Of a stretch of 41,158 bases of DNA, positions 33,457 through 41,158 are shown in pieces. The stretch is from Colimorpha sp034178965. Lineage in GTDB: Bacteria > Bacteroidota > Bacteroidia > Bacteroidales > P3. A program made the translations under genes and the position numbers. Below the pieces are notes generated by a model. It had not been told where the DNA came from. It saw only the letters and a list, made by a program, of their open reading frames with translations, and ran no database searches. Within the stretch, counting starts at the first letter, position 1. Each line of letters opens with the position of its first letter. The DNA is taken from contig JAXFQM010000152.1 in NCBI GenBank assembly GCA_034178965.1, positions 1 through 41,158 on the forward strand, written 5' to 3'.

Positions 33457-34137
33457 TTATTTATTTTTCAACAAATCGGGCCTGCGTTCCCTGGTGCGCC
33501 GTAAGGCTTGTTCATCACGCCATTCCGCTATCTTAGCATGATTTCCGCTCAACAGCACGTCTGGCACTTTCCATCCACGAAACTCTAGCGGCCGGGTATA
33601 TTCTGGTGGTGCCACAAGGTCGTCTTGGAAACTGTCGTCCAGCGCACTCTGTCCGTCACCTATGGCACCCGGAAGCAACCGCACCACGGCATCGCATATC
33701 ACTGCAGCCGCCAGTTCGCCTCCCGTAAGCACATAGTCACCAATAGAGATTTCACGCGTAATGAAATGTTCTCTCACCCTTTCGTCTACCCCCTTATAGT
33801 GTCCGCACAGCACCATTAGGTTTTCTTTCAACGAGAGTTCGTTTGCCATGCGCTGCGAGAACCGTTCCCCGTCTGGTGCCGTATAGACTATTTCGTCGTA
33901 ATGGCGCTGCTTTTCGAGACTCTCGATGCAGTTCGCCAAGGGTTCTATAGCCATCACCATACCCGCACTGCCTCCATAGGGGTAGTCGTCGACACTGCCG
34001 TATCGCGTGGTGGAATAGTCGTGTAGGTTGTGAAAAATCACCTCCACCACGCCCTTCTTTTGGGCCCTTTTTAAGATGGACTCCTCGAAGAACATCTCCA
34101 TCATGTTCGGGAAGCATGTCAGGATGTCGAGCCGCAT
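33457..34137 (-). CDS. trmD: tRNA (guanine37-N1)-methyltransferase TrmD
   Basis: 226 residues from the ATG at 34135-34137 (MRLDILTCFPNMM), the usual TrmD start; an in-frame longer reading of 32 residues has no family similarity. Trefoil-knot SPOUT signature parts are visible: CGHYKGVDERV, ITREISIGDYVLTGGELAA, the GQSALDDSF segment and EYTRPLEFRGWKVPDVLLSGNHAKI. The enzyme methylates G37 next to the anticodon to prevent frameshifting, using S-adenosylmethionine. The peptidase gene ends about 102 bp upstream and clpP begins 9 bp after its stop. Confidence 0.97.
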   Translation of the reverse strand: MRLDILTCFPNMMEMFFEESILKRAQKKGVVEVIFHNLHDYSTTRYGSVDDYPYGGSAGMVMAIEPLANCIESLEKQRHYDEIVYTAPDGERFSQRMANELSLKENLMVLCGHYKGVDERVREHFITREISIGDYVLTGGELAAAVICDAVVRLLPGAIGDGQSALDDSFQDDLVAPPEYTRPLEFRGWKVPDVLLSGNHAKIAEWRDEQALRRTRERRPDLLKNK

Positions 34138-34239
34138 AGGATGTGTATTACAGGTTTCATTAACAATATTACGTGTTTCTCTCTTGCAAAAACCATGCCA
34201 TATGCCAAAATGGCGCATCGTCTCTGTCCGCACCTGCAG

Positions 34240-35316
34240 TTACCTAATCCTAAGTTTGCGCCCTATGCTCAACACCGTGGTTTCCTTGATGCCATTCAGC
34301 TGGCACAATCTCCTAACAGTGGTGTGGTTGCGCTTGGCGATGCTGCCCAGCGTGTCACCCTTGCGCACTCGATAGTACGAAACTCCTCCTTTTGCGTTGC
34401 TTTGGTTTTTGCCACTTGAGGCATATCCCGTCTTTGCAAACGACCGCGGCGTCAGTTGCAACATATTGTTTTTCAGTTTTCTGGAAGAGAAATCTATCAC
34501 ATTTTCAGGATTCATGGCCGCCCCCATATAACGTATTTCGAAATGCAGATGGCTGCCGTAGGAGCGTCCCGTGTTGCCACATAGCCCTATCGTGTCGCCC
34601 GCGTGCACCGTATCGCCGCTCTGCGCTATGCGCTGGCTCATATGGGCATAGTAGGTTTCCAGTCCGTTGTGATGCCTCACCACTATTAGGTTTCCATATG
34701 AACGATTGAACAAGGACACGCGCACCACGCCATCAAAGGCAGACACGATGGGCTTTCCTGTGGGCATTGCCAAATCCACCCCGTAGTGGAAACGGCGGCG
34801 GCGCGCGCCAAAATGCGATGTCACCAGTGATTGGTCGGGGGTGGGAAATACAAAGCCTTCCTTGTTGCGCGGATTTACCAAGTGAACTTCCACGGTATCT
34901 TTTTCACTCCATTTCGCCAAGTCGATGCGGGGGTAGTGTATCGTGGTAGGGTCAAAGCTAGCATACAAGATTTCGTCTTCACTCTCCGCGCCCTCGTCCT
35001 CTACGGCCTGATACAGGTTTGGCGTTTGCTGCACGCTGTCCATCATGGGTGGCGGCTGCAACAGTAGGTATTGCAGTTCTTTGAGTTGGTTGCGGTTTTC
35101 CCTTTCCGTCTCCGGCATGTCAATGACGACTCCCGTATAGTCCTCTTCGGGATACACCACGTCCAACTTGTTCAGATTGATGACGGCATTCTTCTTCTGT
35201 TCCTTTTTCTTGTTTTTCTCGGAGGCATTGTCGTTTTGTGCATGACAAAAAGGCACGGTCATAGCAAAAAAGGCCATGGTCGTAAGGGCATACTTCAATA
35301 TCTTCGTCATTGGCAT
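34240..35316 (-). CDS. M23 peptidase with C-terminal LysM domain (murein endopeptidase)
   Basis: 358 residues: signal peptide (about 1-26, ending CHAQ), a charged low-complexity region to ~150, an M23 (LytM) domain with His177 and Asp181 in HYGVDL, His225 in TYYAHMS and HLHFE (His256, His258), and a LysM peptidoglycan-binding domain at about 314-358 (YYRVRKGDTLGSIAKRNH). The M23 zinc ligands are all present, so it should be an active endopeptidase or amidase-activator acting on peptidoglycan in the periplasm. It heads the operon M23-trmD-clpP-dut-copZ-copA; a minus-strand -7 box is at 35370-35377. Confidence 0.93.
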   Translation of the reverse strand: MPMTKILKYALTTMAFFAMTVPFCHAQNDNASEKNKKKEQKKNAVINLNKLDVVYPEEDYTGVVIDMPETERENRNQLKELQYLLLQPPPMMDSVQQTPNLYQAVEDEGAESEDEILYASFDPTTIHYPRIDLAKWSEKDTVEVHLVNPRNKEGFVFPTPDQSLVTSHFGARRRRFHYGVDLAMPTGKPIVSAFDGVVRVSLFNRSYGNLIVVRHHNGLETYYAHMSQRIAQSGDTVHAGDTIGLCGNTGRSYGSHLHFEIRYMGAAMNPENVIDFSSRKLKNNMLQLTPRSFAKTGYASSGKNQSNAKGGVSYYRVRKGDTLGSIAKRNHTTVRRLCQLNGIKETTVLSIGRKLRIR

Positions 35317-35369
35317 TCAATTAAAATAAACTGCAAAAAAGGTATGTACCTTTTCGCATTAACAACTTG

Positions 35370-35377
35370 CAAAGTTA
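35370..35377 (-). promoter_or_regulatory. Bacteroidota-type -7 box (TAACTTTG) for the M23 peptidase operon
   Basis: Minus-strand match to TAnnTTTG, about 55 nt before the start at 35316. A T-tract lies upstream. No standard -33 TTG. Confidence 0.6.
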
Positions 35378-35432
35378 CAAAAAAAAAACTTTGTGGCAGG
35401 GGAAAAACGTGATATTTCCTCTTTTTGCGCCT

Positions 35433-35469
35433 AAAAAAACGTTAGGGGCGGAGTTGTCCCCCGCCCCTA
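35433..35469 (-). terminator. Rho-independent terminator for the 37809-35546 gene pair
   Basis: TAGGGGCGG (35443-35451) and CCGCCCCTA (35461-35469) form a perfect 9-bp stem; on the minus strand it is followed within three bases by seven T (35433-35439). It lies about 77 nt beyond the stop of the 35546-36313 gene. Confidence 0.8.
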
Positions 35470-35545
35470 CGATGTCCGTAATACCGCCTTGTTTTAAAGA
35501 CTTTCAAGGGGGTTGGTTATGGAATTATTTCCCGTTGGTAGCAGG

Positions 35546-36313
35546 CTAATCCCAAAGGAAGCCTATGGTGAGCGAAAAATCGAGGGTGTTGAGGTTGTTT
35601 TGCTTGACGACGAGATTTCCTATGTGAGTCGAGAAAAAATCGTCGTCGCCTTTCATGCCGTCTGAGGTGAAAGGATAATAGTGCAACGCAATGTCGCCGC
35701 GAAGGAAGAAATTTTCGGCGAAATAGTAATTAATTCCCACGTTACCTGCCACTCCGAAACCGAAGTTGGACCCGAAGCCGTCAGCATGGTCTTCCGTGCT
35801 TTTCTCCACCCCGTTCACGAGAAGGGTTTCTTGGCTTTTGTTTGGAATGTAGATGCAACCAACGACGCCTATGCCGCCTATCAACTCTAATTCATCGGTA
35901 ATGAAATAGCCTAAGTTGCAAACTTCCGACACCCTCAACATGATGTTCTTCACATCGTAGTCATACACCGTGTCGCCTTTGCCTTCATAGGTTGTCTTAT
36001 AGCCCGACTTTCCCAAGTTGAGAAAAGTGCTGAAGCCCATCGTGAAGTTTCTCGACAGTTCGCGTTCGCCTCCAATGAAAAGGCCCAACGTGGGGGTGAA
36101 CTTGGAGCTATATTCAGTTTGCTTGAATAGGGCAGACGTGCTCATGCCAAAGACATCTGTAGGGGAAAAAGAAAGCGTAGGTTTCTCCAGCAAGAACGAG
36201 GTCCCCGCAGACACGCCGAAACGGTTGTCGCCGTCCCAAAAGACCAATGTTTGAGCTTTCATTCCGCACGGCAGCGCCGCAAGAAGCGCCAAGGTAATAA
36301 TGATTTTCTTCAT
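35546..36313 (-). CDS. Exported outer-membrane beta-barrel-like protein, function unknown
   Basis: 255 residues with a signal peptide (MKKIIITLALLAALPCGMKAQ). The mature part has many short alternating beta strands with aromatic belts (FGVSAGTSFLLEKPTLSF, TPTLGLFIGGERELSR, NFGFGVAGNVGINYYFAENFFLRGDIALHYY) and ends FSLTIGFLWD, the typical shape of OmpA-like or PorT-type 8-stranded barrels. No specific family recognised. It starts 26 bp after the neighbouring exported-protein gene on the same strand, so the two are probably one operon, and a good terminator follows. Alternatives: surface adhesin or transport barrel. Confidence 0.68.
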   Translation of the reverse strand: MKKIIITLALLAALPCGMKAQTLVFWDGDNRFGVSAGTSFLLEKPTLSFSPTDVFGMSTSALFKQTEYSSKFTPTLGLFIGGERELSRNFTMGFSTFLNLGKSGYKTTYEGKGDTVYDYDVKNIMLRVSEVCNLGYFITDELELIGGIGVVGCIYIPNKSQETLLVNGVEKSTEDHADGFGSNFGFGVAGNVGINYYFAENFFLRGDIALHYYPFTSDGMKGDDDFFSTHIGNLVVKQNNLNTLDFSLTIGFLWD

Positions 36314-36339
36314 GGTTATTAATCAATTTATTATTTATA

Positions 36340-37809
36340 CTAATCTATTTTTAAACTATTTATCATGAAATTCTTTCCTTTGTATCCGCCGCTCAAGAAC
36401 AGCAATTCGCCGTTTTCACCGCACACATACTCTGGCAAAATCACTTGCTGCTTCAAAGTGTTGAGCACCGATTTTTCCGTCTCTCCATTTGCATTGAACC
36501 GATAGACTGCCAGTTGTTGCTTGTTGAGTTTGCCCATCTTCATCGGGGTCTCCGACACAGCAGCGGCCGCTCCCTTCGTTTCGTTTTGTAGCAACGCCAC
36601 GCCGCCGTTCCGCAGAGGGACGAGACACAACAGCGAGCGGCCATCGTTCTTCAGTTGGATGTTGTTGCGTATGCCCTTGCGCCATAGTACATTTGCCAGC
36701 GTGTCCACGCATAGGGTCACGCTGCCAAAACTGGAATAATAGTCCGTGGAGGAGCCGTTGGATGTATTATATACCTCTATGTGCTGGCGATATTGGAAAC
36801 TCACCACGCCACCTTCATTGGTGGGGCATTTGTCTATGATGCCAAGGGCATCCAGCGAGAATTTGGACTCCTTACTTATTTTGTTGTTTTTCAAAATATT
36901 CTTCTCCGTTTGCGTCAGTGTCACCTTGTTGAGGCGTTCCACCCGTTCGTCCACTCTGTCGAAGGAGATGAATAACAGATTATTCACTTTGCTTTTCGAG
37001 ATCTGTTTGCCTATGCGCGTCGTCTTTCCCTCGATGGGTTCTTCTTCTACTCCTCCCATCAGCACATGGCCCGGGCTGACATTGACAATATCGAGATTGA
37101 GCAGGCTCACCGTGTCCATGTCCAGTCTGTAGTGCATATCACCCAATTCCCTTTCCACCACGTGTATCTCCATCAGCGACGATCCCCCTTCGCTATGGAA
37201 ACCCGCCATGGCTATCTCGCCATCATCGGTCACGAAAAAATCCGACAACAAGTTTACATCTATGTCATACTTCGATATTTCATGCAGCGTACTGTCATAA
37301 AGACGCACCTCGGGAGCCTTGTTCTCAGCGTCTTTGTCGTCGAGGGCGGTGAATACGGCGGTATATTTACGGTTTTTCGACTGCCGTATCCAAAAATAGA
37401 ATTTGTCTCTCCGTGCAAAATTCTTGTTCATCACTACGTCCGATTCCACCATTTGCATGGAATTGAGGTCTACCACTATCCGCTGCAGATAACATTTTTT
37501 CCTCGTATCGTCGCCAATAATGAGGTAGGCCCTGTCGTCAACGACGCTAAATGCCTGCAAGTCATCGGCCTCCAACTTGCACTGTGCCTGAATTTTCAAG
37601 TTGCCGTCCACTTTCAACACGCCCGACCCTACCTTGTAAATATAGTAACTGTAGCCCCTTTGCGCTAACAGAGTGGGACTTGGGTCTTTCCTGCTTTGGC
37701 GACCCATTGAGGAAACCTTGCCGTGCGTGTACACAACGTCTTGTGCCGTCAGCGACCAAGCCAGCGTGGCAAGCATAAAAAGAATAACTGTTCTCTTCTT
37801 CATAGACAA
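36340..37809 (-). CDS. Exported protein of unknown function, beta-propeller-like
   Basis: 489 residues, signal peptide (about 1-22, ending SLTAQ). The mature part is a long succession of beta strands with many short phrases of the type DxxxxIAMAGF and repeating Val/Ile/Tyr strands, compatible with a propeller (for example LIIGDDTRKKCYLQRIVVDL, FVTDDGEIAMAGFHSEGGSS, GHVLMGGVEEE). No catalytic motif recognised, and no lipobox. Together with the barrel gene 26 bp downstream it may form a surface pair. The start could be 37809 or six nucleotides downstream. A -7 box is about 180 nt upstream. Confidence 0.6.
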   Translation of the reverse strand: MSMKKRTVILFMLATLAWSLTAQDVVYTHGKVSSMGRQSRKDPSPTLLAQRGYSYYIYKVGSGVLKVDGNLKIQAQCKLEADDLQAFSVVDDRAYLIIGDDTRKKCYLQRIVVDLNSMQMVESDVVMNKNFARRDKFYFWIRQSKNRKYTAVFTALDDKDAENKAPEVRLYDSTLHEISKYDIDVNLLSDFFVTDDGEIAMAGFHSEGGSSLMEIHVVERELGDMHYRLDMDTVSLLNLDIVNVSPGHVLMGGVEEEPIEGKTTRIGKQISKSKVNNLLFISFDRVDERVERLNKVTLTQTEKNILKNNKISKESKFSLDALGIIDKCPTNEGGVVSFQYRQHIEVYNTSNGSSTDYYSSFGSVTLCVDTLANVLWRKGIRNNIQLKNDGRSLLCLVPLRNGGVALLQNETKGAAAAVSETPMKMGKLNKQQLAVYRFNANGETEKSVLNTLKQQVILPEYVCGENGELLFLSGGYKGKNFMINSLKID

Positions 37810-37986
37810 ATATTATTGTTTATTGACTTAATATTCATATTGCATCTGTTCAAGCCTGGCATGCTTTATTATCATGTTTTTTCGCTTTCCTTTGGCAAGA
37901 CTTCACCTGCGAACAAAATCTAAACTTATAGCAATGAAAATCTTACACGTTCAAGTTTGTATTATTCCACTTCGCGTTACAAAGTG

Positions 37987-37994
37987 CAAATATA
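37987..37994 (-). promoter_or_regulatory. Bacteroidota-type -7 box (TATATTTG) upstream of the 37809 gene
   Basis: Minus-strand match to TAnnTTTG, about 180 nt before the start at 37809, without a clear -33 box. Tentative. Confidence 0.4.
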
Positions 37995-38266
37995 TGAAAA
38001 AATATTCTGACACGCGAAAAAAAATTACCTGCCTAAGAAGCTGTCTCACCGAATCCATGCCATGCCCTGGCTGCACTTTGCCAGCATGCAGGCTGCATCT
38101 TTGCCGCCATGATGCCAGCGAGAAAAGAAAGAAATATGTGGGGAACTACCTGAATACCTTGTAATCACACCGCATGACGCCTCGCTTTAGCCATTAAAGA
38201 AAAACAAGCTTACTTTTGATTTCGCACAGGAGCAAAACATTCTGCATATCGCTCTCAATGAAACAG

Positions 38267-38304
38267 CAAGTAATTAATTCACGTCGCCGTGAATTAATTA
38301 CTTG
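38267..38304. repeat. Perfect palindrome, 17-bp arms and 4-nt loop
   Basis: CAAGTAATTAATTCACG (38267-38283) pairs exactly with its reverse complement at 38288-38304 around the loop TCGC; TTTTG follows on the plus strand and CTGTTT on the minus strand. It is not next to a gene end (nearest is the 37809 gene start), so it is either an unassigned terminator, an operator, or a repeat element. Confidence 0.85.
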
Positions 38305-38408
38305 TTTTGTCTATGCTCATCAATAGTATAAGGCTAATATTGCCCTACACAGACACTGACGGACAGCAACATGCGCGCACAAGCAGCGCGACAGCACCAT
38401 TCTTAAGC

Positions 38409-38478
38409 CCAGGCAGCACACATCTCCCACTTACCTCCCACCACGGTAGGAGGTAAGTGGGAGATGTGTGCTGCCTGG
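38409..38478. repeat. Inverted-repeat element, copy B (perfect 30-bp arms)
   Basis: Arms 38409-38438 and 38449-38478 are exact reverse complements with a 10-nt loop. The arm contains the same GGCAGCACACATCTCC core, followed by ACTTA and CTCC, as copy A at 26612-26697. Flanks are rich in GCTGCCGC, also related to copy A's outer arm. Confidence 0.9.
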
Positions 38479-38615
38479 ATGCTGCCGCTCCGCTGCCTAA
38501 GTGCTGCCGCAACTCTCGCGCAAGGCGGTGACGGGGACCCGTCTGTCTGCGCCAATCTTATTGTTAAAAAAACGTAAAAACAGGTAGCGGCACAACTTCC
38601 TCGGTTCTTTTTTTG

Positions 38616-38623
38616 TAAATTTG
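38616..38623 (+). promoter_or_regulatory. Bacteroidota-type -7 box (TAAATTTG), candidate kamB promoter
   Basis: Match to TAnnTTTG after a T-run. The next credible gene is kamB at 39090, so transcription from here would give a leader of about 460 nt. No TTG at -33. Confidence 0.45.
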
Positions 38624-39089
38624 CAGTTTCAAACTTCCTTTTACAAAACATGTTTTGCACTCATAATAAAAAGTTTACGGGCAATCCGTACTCTATTAAC
38701 CAGCATGAAACCAACGAAAAAGAAGGAACCCCCACACCTCCTTGCTACAAAGGAGATAACCTCCCACTAACCGAAGAACAGAATGAGGCAAACCTATCAA
38801 AATCAAAAAGAGGCCCAGCCATGGCGAAACTGCGGTCGCCTTCATGGAATATGCGGCAAATGTCTTGAAATGGCCTATTGTAGAGATAATGCAAAACCGG
38901 CCATTGGTTACCGGTTGCTCGGAATGACTGTTTGTCCTTGCAAAATCCAATTTGGCATAGGCCATAAATGCCGGTTTCCCGTGGCACCATAAACCATAGA
39001 ATTGTCAAATTTACAAACCCGCCCCTACTTCCACCACCCCACAGTCGGAGGACTTATGTTTTCTCAAAGATGACCAACTATCTTGTTCT

Positions 39090-40103
39090 ATGCCCTTTAT
39101 AAACGAAATTCTTAAATACAGAAGCCTTTCAATAGTGGGCTTGGAGAAGAACACGGGCAAAACGGTGTGCCTAAATTATGTGTTGCGAAGGCTTAACGAG
39201 ATGGGCATCCATCCCGCCGTCACCTCCATCGGCGTGGATGGGGAACAAACCGACGCGGTATATGGCAGTGCCAAGCCCGAAGTGCGGCTTTACGATGGCT
39301 CGCTGTTCATCACGTCTGAACGGCACTATCGCCAGAAAAGGCTGGTGTCAAAACTATTAGAGGTAACACAACAGCGCACCTCGCTGGGGCGGCTGGTGAC
39401 GGCGGAGGTGGTGTGCGGTGGCAAAGTGTTGCTCAGCGGGGCCGCCTCCACGCTGATGCTGAAGCGCCAATTGGCGCATTTGCAAGAATTGGGGGTGCCG
39501 CTGACGCTGGTGGATGGGGCGTTGAGCCGGCTTAGCCTGGCATCGCCAACGGTGAGCGAAGCCATGATTTTGGCCACTGGCGCCGCCGTCAGCGCCAACA
39601 TTCCGCAACTCATTCAGCGCACACGCTTTGTGTACAACCTAATCAACTTGGAAGAAACAGACAAGGCGCAGCGCGACAGCCTTTTCTCGCTGGAGAACGG
39701 GTTGTGGGCCGTGGACGGAGATGGCCTGCCCCACGACCTAAAATTACAAAGCGTGCTGCTCATGAACCAATATGAGGGCGACTTATTCCGTTATGGCACC
39801 ACTTTCTTTGCCGCAGGATTGGTGAATGACCGCCTGCTGCGACATTTGGCACAACAGAATAACGCAAAACACATTGTACTGATAACAAGAGACTTCACTA
39901 AAATATTCGTTTCTCACGAAACGTTGAAAGGCTACCTATCTTCTGGCGCACGCCTACAGGTGTTACAACGCTCTAACTTGGTGGCCATTACACTGAACCC
40001 CACTTCGCCAAGGGGATACAACCTGCATAGCGAAGAGGCCTGCCACGCGTTGAGCGACGCGCTGGGCGTGCCAGTGTATGACGTGATGAAAGTGGAAAGA
40101 TAA
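39090..40103 (+). CDS. kamB: KamB, lysine 5,6-aminomutase reactivase subunit
   Basis: 337 residues. A P-loop GLEKNTGKT (17-25) near the N-terminus is followed by an N-P-loop-protein style region (VTSIGVDGEQTDAVYG). The identity is drawn from this motif and from the gene directly behind it, which is MutS-like as KamC is; in Fusobacterium lysine-fermentation clusters kamB-kamC lie between kamA and kamD-kamE. The pair releases damaged cobalamin from lysine 5,6-aminomutase, an AdoCbl/PLP enzyme of lysine fermentation. Gap to kamC is 23 bp. No kamA is found within 37810-39089. Confidence 0.8.
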   Translation: MPFINEILKYRSLSIVGLEKNTGKTVCLNYVLRRLNEMGIHPAVTSIGVDGEQTDAVYGSAKPEVRLYDGSLFITSERHYRQKRLVSKLLEVTQQRTSLGRLVTAEVVCGGKVLLSGAASTLMLKRQLAHLQELGVPLTLVDGALSRLSLASPTVSEAMILATGAAVSANIPQLIQRTRFVYNLINLEETDKAQRDSLFSLENGLWAVDGDGLPHDLKLQSVLLMNQYEGDLFRYGTTFFAAGLVNDRLLRHLAQQNNAKHIVLITRDFTKIFVSHETLKGYLSSGARLQVLQRSNLVAITLNPTSPRGYNLHSEEACHALSDALGVPVYDVMKVER

Positions 40104-40126
40104 TACCACGTGAAAAAAGAAAAAAC

Positions 40127-41158
40127 ATGCAACTAAAAGACAAACTGAAAGACGACGCGGGATTTGCCTACGTGGTGGATGAACTGGAAATCATGTCGTC
40201 GGCAGGTAAGCAAATGCTGATGAGTCAAGAGTGGCAGAACAACGCAAACGCGTTGAGGAAGGAATGGGGCAACGTAGCCGCAATGGCAAAGGCCATGCAG
40301 GCACAAGAAAACAAAAAAGCCACATTGGATCTGCGCCACCAAATGATGGAACTACAGGATTTGAAAGGTACGCTGCGCAACCTACAGGCAGGAATGACTA
40401 TAGACGAGATAGAACTGTTTCAAGTGAAGCAATTCGCCTTCCACACCGTCAAAACACGTCGCGCCGCAGAAGCCATGAAAATTAACCACATACTGATGCT
40501 GCCCGACATGGCGCCCACTTTTGAACTGTTGGACCCCGACCATAGTGGCGTGCCTACTTTCTATGTATACGACAGTTACGAACCCGCCCTAACGCCGCTG
40601 CGCAAGGAGCTCTCCACCCTGCAAAACGCACTGGCCAAGTTGGAAACCCTCGGCGACATGCACCTCAACGATAGCCAACGCAACGAAATGGCAGCGCTAC
40701 ATGACCGCATCAGCGACCTGCTGACGCAACAGGACAATCTACAAGACGAGGTGCTGAGAAGGCTCTCGCTGCGGCTGCATGATGACGTGGACACCCTGGC
40801 CACCGCGATGACGCAAATGGCCTACACCGATATGCTACAGGCCAAGGCGATGCAAGCCATTGACTGGAACCTGACACAACCCGAACTGAGAGACGACAAT
40901 GTCTCCTCTTTCGTGCAAATAGTGAACCCCCGACTGCAGCGGCGCAACAAAGAACAACACCTGCGCTATCAACCCGTGGATATTGAACTGAGGCAAGGTG
41001 TATGCTTCATCACTGGAGCCAACATGGCTGGCAAGACCGTGCTCTTGAAAACCGTAGGCTGTGCGCAGATGATGGCGCAGTTTGGCATGTTCGTGCCCGC
41101 CAGGGAGGCGAGCATCTCTTTAGTGGACGATGTGGTTTTCTGCATCGGAGACAAGCAA
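40127..41158 (+). CDS. kamC: KamC, MutS-like reactivase ATPase of lysine 5,6-aminomutase (3' end outside window)
   Basis: Open from ATG 40127 to the last base: 344 codons and still reading. The first ~280 residues look like MutS core, lever and clamp helices (long charged helices such as LRKELSTLQNALAKLETLGDMH) and there is no N-terminal mismatch-recognition domain; the ATPase begins with Walker A GANMAGKT at about 297-304, and the Walker B/signature part runs into the missing end. True MutS and MutS2 proteins share this P-loop, but the adjacent KamB-like gene argues for KamC, whose product uses ATP to reactivate the aminomutase. Genes kamD and kamE are expected downstream. Confidence 0.82.
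   Translation, partial: MQLKDKLKDDAGFAYVVDELEIMSSAGKQMLMSQEWQNNANALRKEWGNVAAMAKAMQAQENKKATLDLRHQMMELQDLKGTLRNLQAGMTIDEIELFQVKQFAFHTVKTRRAAEAMKINHILMLPDMAPTFELLDPDHSGVPTFYVYDSYEPALTPLRKELSTLQNALAKLETLGDMHLNDSQRNEMAALHDRISDLLTQQDNLQDEVLRRLSLRLHDDVDTLATAMTQMAYTDMLQAKAMQAIDWNLTQPELRDDNVSSFVQIVNPRLQRRNKEQHLRYQPVDIELRQGVCFITGANMAGKTVLLKTVGCAQMMAQFGMFVPAREASISLVDDVVFCIGDKQ

Larger units (their letters stand above)
37810..39089. other. 1.28-kb divergent intergenic region with palindromes and no recognisable gene
   Basis: Short ORFs exist (for example 38650-38868 plus, 72 codons) but none resembles a protein family. Content seen: a minus-strand -7 box at 37987-37994, a perfect palindrome at 38267-38304, the large inverted repeat copy B at 38409-38478, and a plus-strand -7 box at 38616-38623 that would give kamB a leader of about 460 nt. 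That leader contains a small CTCCTT/AAGGAG hairpin near 38740. No tRNA, cobalamin riboswitch or lysine riboswitch was recognised. Confidence 0.6.

Noticed and set aside
38030..38060. AAGAAGCTGTCTCA, resembling insertion-sequence ends
   Set aside because: Only one copy, no partner inverted repeat and no transposase nearby.
38480..38560. CCGCAACT stretch suggestive of a cobalamin riboswitch
   Set aside because: The other conserved elements of the cobalamin element (GGTGAAA.TCC core, CCACTG and AGACCTGCC) are missing in the neighbourhood.
38650..38868. 72-codon plus-strand ORF ahead of kamB
   Set aside because: No recognisable domain, odd composition, and it overlaps simple stem-loops; it reads like leader sequence. 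Kept only as part of the intergenic note.
40127..41158. Partial MutS-like gene called as mismatch repair MutS
   Set aside because: It lacks the N-terminal mismatch-recognition domain and follows a KamB-like gene, so KamC is the better reading; a decision needs the missing 3' part.

Overview
The window comes from a member of the Bacteroidota, most likely order Bacteroidales. The evidence is the gene families (DUF4290 upstream of murA, DUF4837 lipoprotein, DUF6089/PorG-like barrel, long LptF/G permease, T9SS type B sorting domain), the gene order PorG-like - uppS - bamA - skp - skp that I recall from Porphyromonas gingivalis, and promoter -7 boxes of the form TAnnTTTG in front of several genes. 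The genus cannot be fixed from the sequence. There is no prophage, intact insertion sequence, CRISPR array, rRNA or tRNA that I can see; most of the window is chromosomal core.

Layout. 1-962 (+): 3' end of clpX, overlapped by queD. 986-4246 (-): envelope pair rseP-lptG. 4247-4978: 732 bp gap with an 11-bp tandem/inverted repeat and the best promoter of the window. 4979-13658 (+): envelope assembly block with a DUF4837 lipoprotein, PorG-like barrel, uppS, bamA, two skp/OmpH chaperones, recR and a lipoprotein GH3 glycosidase. 13655-14629 (+): a LuxE-like acyl-protein synthetase overlapping the glycosidase. 14955-25433 (+): small OM protein, DUF4290, murA, CpsB-type phosphatase, then purB - ABC exporter - T9SS cargo - nadK joined by 4-nt start/stop overlaps, then a degenerate arginase-fold protein. 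25430-37809 (-): SDR/epimerase, polysaccharide flippase, Ig-like lipoprotein, then M23/LysM peptidase - trmD - clpP - dut - copZ - copA, then an uncharacterised exported pair. 37810-39089: 1.28 kb without a convincing gene but with two perfect palindromes. 39090-end (+): kamB and the 5' part of kamC, the reactivase genes of adenosylcobalamin-dependent lysine 5,6-aminomutase, i.e. the edge of a lysine fermentation locus.

How the genes fit together. Much of the window serves the cell envelope: UppS supplies the undecaprenyl carrier, MurA starts peptidoglycan synthesis, BamA and Skp assemble barrels, LptG exports LPS, the flippase moves polysaccharide units, RseP does intramembrane proteolysis, and the M23 and GH3 enzymes remodel or recycle wall material. 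PorG-like protein and a protein with a type B C-terminal domain point to a type IX secretion system in this organism.

Most notable observations: a Cu(I)-type P-type ATPase that lacks essentially its whole nucleotide-binding domain; an arginase-family protein with most metal ligands replaced; a MurA with Asp in place of the fosfomycin-target Cys; a shared long hairpin repeat in two distant intergenic regions; a plus-strand terminator-like hairpin inside 12 kb of minus-strand genes, suggesting a small RNA; and kamBC preceded by a long leader with no kamA next to them.
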